From contig CAZHDI010000118.1 in NCBI GenBank assembly GCA_964531285.1, positions 1 through 8,784 of the forward strand: a DNA stretch of 8,784 bases, written 5' to 3'. Position numbers and translations under genes: made by a program. Position 1 is the first letter of the stretch. Each line of letters begins with the position of its first letter. Of this stretch, positions 4,514-8,784 are shown piece after piece. The DNA is from CAZHDI01 sp964531285 (GTDB taxonomy: Bacteria > Pseudomonadota > Alphaproteobacteria > JAJFIK01). The notes below the pieces were generated by a model that did not search any database, had not been told where the DNA came from, and worked only from the letters and a program-made list of their open reading frames with translations.

Positions 4514-6499
4514 ATGGCGCGTGCCCGCCCCAAACAGTCTGAACTTCCTGCCGATGAAACCGCCGGCGGCAGCGCCTACAGCGCGAAGGATATCGAGGTC
4601 CTCGAGGGCCTGGAACCGGTGCGCCGGCGCCCGGGCATGTATATCGGCGGGACCGATGAAAAGGCGCTCCATCACCTGTTCGCCGAGGTGCTGGACAACG
4701 CCATGGACGAGGCGGTCGCGGGCCATGCCAAGGCGATTCACGTGACCCTGGAGGCGGACGGCTGCCTGACGGTCGAGGACGACGGACGCGGCATTCCGGT
4801 GGACCCGCATCCCAAATACAAATCCAAATCCGCGCTCGAGGTCATCATGACGACGCTCCATGCGGGCGGGAAATTCGGCGGCAAGGCCTATGAGACCTCC
4901 GGCGGTCTGCATGGTGTCGGGGTGTCGGTGGTCAACGCCCTGGCCGAGCGGCTCGATGTGACGGTCGCGCGCGACAAGGCGCTCTACACGCAGAGCTTCG
5001 AGCGCGGCGCCCCGGTGACCAAACTCAAGAAGCAAGGCAGTACGACCAAGCGCGGCACCACCGTCGCCTTCCTGCCTGACACGCAGATTTTCGGCGCCCG
5101 GGCCCAGTTCAAACCGGCACGGCTCTACCGGATGGCCCGGTCCAAGGCCTATCTGTTCGCCGGCGTGAAGATCCATTGGCGCTGCGCGGGCGAGCTTCTG
5201 GCCGAGGGCGATGCCACGCCAGCCAAGGACGTGCTGCATTTCCCCAATGGCCTGGCGGATTTTCTGGCCGAGGCCGGCGCCGGCCTGGAGACGGTGTGCG
5301 AGACGCCGTTCACCTGCACCGTCAAGAAAGGCGGCGGGCATGGCGCGGTGGAATGCGCGATGGCCTGGTTCACCGCGTCCGACGGCTTCATGCATTCCTA
5401 TTGCAACACCGTGCCCACGCCCGAAGGCGGCACCCATGAGGCGGGTCTGCGGGCGGCGCTGACCAAGGGGCTGCGGGCTTACGGCGAGTTGATCAAGAAC
5501 AAGCGCGCGTCGATCCTCACGGCCGAGGATATTCTGGGCTCCGCGGGCGCCCTCCTCTCGGTGTTCATCCGCGAGCCGGAATTTCAGGGCCAGACCAAGG
5601 AAAAACTGGCGTCCTCCGATGCCAGCCGCCTTGTGGAAGCGGCGGTGCGGGACCATTTCGATCATTGGTTGACCGCGAGCCCTCAGGAAGCCGCCAAGCT
5701 TCTGGACTGGGCGATCGAGCGCGCCGATGAACGGCTGCGCCGGCGTCAGGAAAAGGAAGTCGGCCGGAAAGCCGCGGGGCGCCGCTCGCGTCTGCCCGGC
5801 AAGCTGGCCGACTGCGCGCGCAGCGCCGCGGACGGCACGGAACTCTTTCTTGTCGAGGGCGATTCCGCGGGCGGCTCGGCAAAACAGGCCCGCGACCGGA
5901 ACACCCAGGCCATTCTGCCCCTGCGCGGCAAGATCCTGAATGTGGCGAGCGCCGGGGCCGACAAGCTGCGCGCCAATCAGGAACTGTCCGATCTGTTGCT
6001 CGCCTTGGGTTGCGGCCTGCGCGATAAATACAGCGAGGACGATCTGCGCTACGACAAGATCGTGATCATGACGGATGCCGATGTGGACGGTGCGCACATC
6101 GCCTCGCTCCTCATCACCTTCTTTTATCGGGAGATGCCCGGGCTCATTCGCGATGGGCATTTGTATCTGGCGCTGCCGCCGCTTTACCGGCTCAGCCAGG
6201 GCGGCACCACGCTCTACGCCCGGGACGATGCCCATAAGGACGAGTTGCTGGCGACCGCGTTCAAGAAGTCCGGCAAGGTGGAGATTTCGCGCTTCAAGGG
6301 CCTGGGCGAGATGATGCCGGCGCAGTTGCGCGAGACGACGATGAAACCGGGATACCGGTCGCTGCTCAGGGTTGTGCTGCCCTCGGATGAGGCCGACGAA
6401 ACGGACGGCCTCGTTGAACAGTTGATGGGACGCAAGGCAGAGTTGCGGTTCCAATTTATTCAGGAGAACGCCCGATTCGTTGAGGATCTCGATATTTGA
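4514..6499 (+). CDS. parE: DNA topoisomerase IV subunit B
   Basis: ParE is the ATPase subunit of topoisomerase IV; with ParC it decatenates daughter chromosomes. The 661-residue length fits ParE and is far shorter than the ~800 of GyrB. GHKL ATPase motifs: EVLDNAMDEA with E58 (general base) and N62 (Mg), DDGRGIP with D90, the ATP-lid GGKFGGKAYETSGGLHGVGV (118-137), and QTK (360-362) contacting the phosphate. TOPRIM motifs: LFLVEGDSAGGSAKQ with E448, PLRGKILNV (469-477), DADVDGAH with D521, D523 and D525, then RFKGLGEMMPAQL. The segments PARLYRMARSKAYLF (201-215) and YSAKDIEVLEGLEPVRRRPG near the start are as in alphaproteobacterial ParE. I chose ATG 4514 because AAGGA lies 10 nt upstream and homology begins soon after; the frame is open back to ATG 4400, whose extra 38 residues look non-conserved. 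It is a single gene, divergent from the oxidoreductase. Confidence 0.95.
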   Translation: MARARPKQSELPADETAGGSAYSAKDIEVLEGLEPVRRRPGMYIGGTDEKALHHLFAEVLDNAMDEAVAGHAKAIHVTLEADGCLTVEDDGRGIPVDPHPKYKSKSALEVIMTTLHAGGKFGGKAYETSGGLHGVGVSVVNALAERLDVTVARDKALYTQSFERGAPVTKLKKQGSTTKRGTTVAFLPDTQIFGARAQFKPARLYRMARSKAYLFAGVKIHWRCAGELLAEGDATPAKDVLHFPNGLADFLAEAGAGLETVCETPFTCTVKKGGGHGAVECAMAWFTASDGFMHSYCNTVPTPEGGTHEAGLRAALTKGLRAYGELIKNKRASILTAEDILGSAGALLSVFIREPEFQGQTKEKLASSDASRLVEAAVRDHFDHWLTASPQEAAKLLDWAIERADERLRRRQEKEVGRKAAGRRSRLPGKLADCARSAADGTELFLVEGDSAGGSAKQARDRNTQAILPLRGKILNVASAGADKLRANQELSDLLLALGCGLRDKYSEDDLRYDKIVIMTDADVDGAHIASLLITFFYREMPGLIRDGHLYLALPPLYRLSQGGTTLYARDDAHKDELLATAFKKSGKVEISRFKGLGEMMPAQLRETTMKPGYRSLLRVVLPSDEADETDGLVEQLMGRKAELRFQFIQENARFVEDLDI

Positions 6500-6575
6500 A
6501 CGGGTGCCAGCCCCGATTGCGTGACCGAAAACCCGCTCTGCACCCAAAAAAGAGGGCAATTGATCCCGAAATCAG

Positions 6576-6607
6576 CGATCTGGGCTGCCAAACCCGCCAG
6601 ATCGTTT
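6576..6607 (+). terminator. Inverted repeat with short T-run, possible parE terminator
   Basis: CGATCTGG (6576-6583) and CCAGATCG (6597-6604) are perfect 8-bp complements with a 13-nt loop, followed by TTT. It lies about 75 nt after the parE stop, so a weak terminator fits. It also directly abuts the -35 of the promoter predicted for the helicase gene, so it could instead be a protein-binding site. The 6500-6575 stretch before it holds only a distant GGGTGC/GCACCC pair (6502-6507, 6540-6545) and an A-run. Confidence 0.45.
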
Positions 6608-6633
6608 GACTTGACACCGATTTTCCCTATGGT
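6606..6633 (+). promoter_or_regulatory. Predicted sigma70 promoter of the DEAD-box helicase leader
   Basis: TTGACT (6606-6611) and TATGGT (6628-6633) are spaced 16 bp; a second TTGACA (6611-6616) overlaps the first. Transcription would start near 6640, inside a GCGCG-TAT-CGCGC palindrome (6637-6649), giving a leader of about 310 nt before the helicase start. This is the best promoter match in the window. Confidence 0.5.
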
Positions 6634-6636
6634 CTG

Positions 6637-6952
6637 GCGCGTATCGCGCACGATTTGTTGCAGTCCCGGGTGGGCAAGACCGGGCCTGTCGAAAGGTGCG
6701 GGACCGGCATGCACGTCAGCGCGTGGGATTGAGTGTGGGTGTGAACCCATCCCCGCGGCACCAGTGGCCCGCCGGCAAGACCCCAAGACCGATCCGCACG
6801 GACGCGCGCTTGCGCCCACCGTGCGTTTCCACTGGCGCTGTTCCTTGAGGGATCGGCGCCCAAGCCGTGGTTCGGGATGACCCGGACCCTTCACGCGCGC
6901 CGCAAGGGACAGGCAAACCGGCCCCCCGCCGCGCCGATTGATTAAAGTGTCC
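6637..6952 (+). ncRNA. Highly structured leader (candidate cis-regulatory RNA) of the helicase gene
   Basis: No gene fits here, but perfect stems are dense. S1: GTCCCG 6663-6668 with CGGGAC 6699-6704. S2: 6721-6729 with 6749-6756 (GCG, bulged T, GGGAT / ATCCCCGC). An alternative, TGGGT 6736-6740 with ACCCA 6745-6749, has a GTGA (GNRA-type) loop and shares A6749 with S2. S3: CCAGTGG 6761-6767 with CCACTGG 6829-6835. S4, nested in S3: GCACGG 6796-6801 with CCGTGC 6819-6824, with GCGC/GCGC inside. S5: CCGATCC 6789-6795 with GGATCGG 6850-6856, which crosses S3 and so makes a pseudoknot. S6: 6869-6876 with 6881-6888, loop ATGA, one wobble. No U-tract follows, so it reads as a leader and not a free sRNA. 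The start codon lacks a Shine-Dalgarno; the nearest purine run, AAGGGA, is about 43 nt away. I recognise none of the signature motifs of RNase P RNA, tmRNA, 4.5S, 6S, TPP, cobalamin or FMN RNAs. Structure is seen by pairing only; function is inferred. Confidence 0.5.
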
Positions 6953-8784
6953 ATGGAATCCGAAAACACGACTTTGACCGACGAGCCGACCACGGCTTCA
7001 TCCGGCGATCCTGAAACCCAGACCGGCGCGGTACCGGACAATGGTCCGCCGGCGGATCACACCGGGACATCCGGCGCCGAGGGCGACACGGCTCATGAGC
7101 CTACCGGCGAAACCGCTGCATCCGAAACATCGGTACAGGCCGCACCAGATGCGCCTGAGGTGACCTTCGCCGATCTGGGCCTGAGCGATAAGGTGCTGCG
7201 GGCGGTCACCGAGGCCGGCTACACCACGCCGACCGCCATTCAGGCCGCCGCGATTCCCTCCGCTCTTCAGGGCCGGGATATTCTGGGTCTGGCACAGACC
7301 GGCACCGGCAAGACGGCCGGGTTCACGTTGCCGATGATCGATATTCTGTCAAAGGGCCGTGGCCGCGCGCGCATGCCGCGCTCGCTCATTCTCGCGCCGA
7401 CGCGCGAACTGGCGATGCAGGTTTCGGAAAGCTTCGAGAAATACGGCAAGTACCAAAAGCTCACCATGGCCCTGCTGATCGGCGGGGTCTCGTTCGCCGA
7501 CCAGGAAGCCAAGCTCGATCGCGGCGTGGACGTGCTGGTGGCGACGCCGGGGCGTCTGCTCGACCATTTCGAACGCGGCAAGGTGCTCCTCACCGGGGTT
7601 CAGGTCCTTGTGATCGACGAAGCCGACCGGATGCTCGATATGGGCTTCATCCCCGATATCGAGCGCATCGTGAAGCTGACGCCTTTCACCCGTCAGACGC
7701 TGTTCTTCTCGGCGACCATGCCGGATGAAATCAACCGGCTGACCCAGCAGTTCCTTCAGAACCCGGAACGCATCGAGGTCGCCAAGACATCCTCGACCGC
7801 CGAGACCGTGACCCAGGCGGTTTGCCAGGTGCGCAGCGACGACAAGCGCGAGGCGCTGCGTCAGCTGATCCGCTCGAACGATATTCAGAACGCGATCATC
7901 TTCTGCAACCGCAAGCGCGACGTGTCCATCGTCTTCAAGTCGCTGTCCAAGCACGGCTTCGACGTAGCCGCGCTGCACGGCGATCTGGATCAGCGGGTGC
8001 GCATGCAGGTTCTGGATCAATTCCGTAAGGGGAATATCAAGCTGCTCGTCGCGTCGGATGTGGCGGCGCGCGGCCTCGACATCCCGGAAGTGAGCCATGT
8101 CTTCAACTTCGATGTGCCGTTCAATTCGGAAGATTATGTCCACCGCATCGGGCGCACCGGACGCGCGGGCCGCGATGGTGCGGCTTACATGATCGCAACG
8201 AAAGCCGAGCGCAAATATATCGGCGCCATCGAAGAGATGATCGGCAAACCGATCCCGACCATGACCATCGAAGGCCTTGGCCTGGATGGCTCGGACACGG
8301 ACGAGGACGATGGTGACGGCCGCTCGGGCCGATCCCGGCGGGGCGGCAGCCGGTCGGGACGTGGCGGACGCGGCCGCTCCTCGCGAGCCAAGGCCGATGC
8401 GGCCCCCTCGCCGGACACTGACGATCAGCCCAAACGCGCGCCACGCGCGGAGCCCGCCGATGAGGCGCCGTCTGACGACACCCGTCGAGACGCCGTGGCC
8501 GATCAGGACAGCGGGCCCCGGTCCGATGACGACCGGTCGCGCCGGGCGCGCCCCAAGCGCAGCCGGGATCAGGACCGCAGTGATGACCGGACCAAGGCAC
8601 GCGGGGGCCGCGGCGGACGCGGGCGGCGGCGCCGTGACGACGACGACGATGAACCCGTGATCGGTCTTGGCGACCATGTCCCGGCGTTCCTGCTCCGCCC
8701 TGTGCGGATCCCTAAGGCGACGCCGGATCAGACCGGCAGCGACAAGAGCGCCGACCCGGGCGACGCAGAAGAGCGCGACTCGGA
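6953..8784 (+). CDS. DEAD-box ATP-dependent RNA helicase, RhlE-like (3' end outside window)
   Basis: 610 residues are visible and the frame is still open at the window edge. DEAD-box helicases unwind short RNA duplexes with ATP in ribosome assembly, RNA decay and cold adaptation. All core motifs are present: Q motif (F72...Q97), I AQTGTGKT (114-121), Ia PTRELA (149-154), GG (177-178), Ib TPGR (198-201), II DEAD (222-225), III SAT (253-255), IV IIFCN (315-319), V ARGLDIP (372-378) and VI HRIGRTGRAGR (397-407). The core ends near 440. Two parts are unusual: a 68-residue acidic, Thr/Ala/Pro-rich N-terminal extension where RhlE normally begins at the Q motif, and a tail (446-565) mixing Asp clusters with RG-rich patches (461-478, 548-561). 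The tail is followed by the hydrophobic segment PVIGLGDHVPAFLLRPVRI (568-586) and another charged stretch. ATG 6953 has no Shine-Dalgarno; GTG 6947, TTG 6938 and GTG 7160 are alternatives. It follows the structured leader and is likely controlled there. Confidence 0.93.
   Translation, partial: MESENTTLTDEPTTASSGDPETQTGAVPDNGPPADHTGTSGAEGDTAHEPTGETAASETSVQAAPDAPEVTFADLGLSDKVLRAVTEAGYTTPTAIQAAAIPSALQGRDILGLAQTGTGKTAGFTLPMIDILSKGRGRARMPRSLILAPTRELAMQVSESFEKYGKYQKLTMALLIGGVSFADQEAKLDRGVDVLVATPGRLLDHFERGKVLLTGVQVLVIDEADRMLDMGFIPDIERIVKLTPFTRQTLFFSATMPDEINRLTQQFLQNPERIEVAKTSSTAETVTQAVCQVRSDDKREALRQLIRSNDIQNAIIFCNRKRDVSIVFKSLSKHGFDVAALHGDLDQRVRMQVLDQFRKGNIKLLVASDVAARGLDIPEVSHVFNFDVPFNSEDYVHRIGRTGRAGRDGAAYMIATKAERKYIGAIEEMIGKPIPTMTIEGLGLDGSDTDEDDGDGRSGRSRRGGSRSGRGGRGRSSRAKADAAPSPDTDDQPKRAPRAEPADEAPSDDTRRDAVADQDSGPRSDDDRSRRARPKRSRDQDRSDDRTKARGGRGGRGRRRRDDDDDEPVIGLGDHVPAFLLRPVRIPKATPDQTGSDKSADPGDAEERDS

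Noticed and set aside
3189..4745. Plus-strand frames opposite the oxidoreductase (3189-3779, 3843-4745).
   Set aside because: The minus strand encodes an intact Old Yellow Enzyme with its active-site and FMN motifs; these are shadow frames.
4514..6499. Assignment as gyrB.
   Set aside because: At 661 residues it lacks the extra length of proteobacterial GyrB, and internal segments match alphaproteobacterial ParE.
6502..6551. parE terminator made of GGGTGC/GCACCC.
   Set aside because: The loop is 32 nt and it is followed by A's on the plus strand; the 6576-6607 repeat is the better candidate.
4451..6559. A 702-codon open frame antisense to all of parE.
   Set aside because: Long mirror frames are common opposite GC-rich genes. 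The plus strand encodes a complete ParE with all motifs, while the antisense product shows no recognisable domain.
6869..6888. T-loop-like GGTTCGGGAT suggesting a tRNA.
   Set aside because: It lacks the GTTCRANNC pattern, has no anticodon or acceptor arms, and is better explained as an 8-bp hairpin.
6637..6952. A known housekeeping RNA (RNase P RNA, tmRNA, 4.5S or 6S) or a TPP, cobalamin or FMN riboswitch.
   Set aside because: Their signature sequences (for example GAGGAAAGTCC, the GGAAGGAAGCAG loop, the B12 box) are missing on both strands as far as I can read; an Rfam scan would settle it.
6460..7041. A 193-codon minus-strand frame and a 119-codon plus-strand frame (6521-6880) in the parE-helicase gap.
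   Set aside because: Neither has a ribosome-binding site or a recognisable domain; the minus frame runs into the ends of both flanking genes. Dense RNA-like pairing explains the region better.

Overview
The window is a GC-rich chromosomal segment that looks alphaproteobacterial. The short ParE, the GlnA with an intact adenylylation site, and a RhlE-like DEAD-box helicase with an RG-rich tail all read as typical of that class. A Caulobacterales/Maricaulales/Rhodobacterales-like host is my guess from protein style only. A run of exactly 100 Ns (2964-3063) marks a scaffold gap, so this is draft assembly sequence. There are no tRNA, rRNA, CRISPR or transposon signatures.

Layout, left to right. 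(1) The C-terminal half of type I glutamine synthetase (glnA) runs to 713 and is followed by a strong intrinsic terminator (745-773). (2) An AAC(3)-family acetyltransferase gene (788-1597) has its Shine-Dalgarno only 4 nt after the terminator U-tract. (3) A 314-bp intergenic region (1598-1911) is full of dyads: two ACTGTCAT boxes, hairpins, and a perfect operator-like palindrome over a possible -10. It leads into a small exported protein gene (1912-2343). (4) A strong hairpin (2353-2377) separates this from two minus-strand genes interrupted by the gap: a six-cysteine, internally repeated protein of unknown function (its C-terminal 185 residues are visible) and an Old Yellow Enzyme-type NADH:flavin oxidoreductase. 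(5) parE (4514-6499), topoisomerase IV subunit B, is divergent from the oxidoreductase. (6) A 453-bp gap between genes (6500-6952) holds an inverted repeat after parE, a sigma70-like promoter and a roughly 310-nt, highly structured leader. (7) A DEAD-box RNA helicase (6953 to beyond the window end) has an unusual acidic N-terminal extension and an RG-rich, charged C-terminal tail.

The genes form no obvious single pathway: nitrogen assimilation, a detoxification-type acetyltransferase, a redox flavoenzyme, chromosome decatenation and RNA remodelling sit side by side, mostly as single transcription units. The best candidate for something undescribed is the leader of the helicase gene. Several perfect 5-8 bp stems, one in a pseudoknot arrangement and one capped by a GNRA-type tetraloop, lie between a plausible promoter and a start codon with no recognisable Shine-Dalgarno. 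An RNA helicase behind such a leader suggests autoregulation or temperature control at the RNA level, which is inference. Second-rank items are the operator/box-rich region upstream of the small exported protein and the six-cysteine repeat protein.
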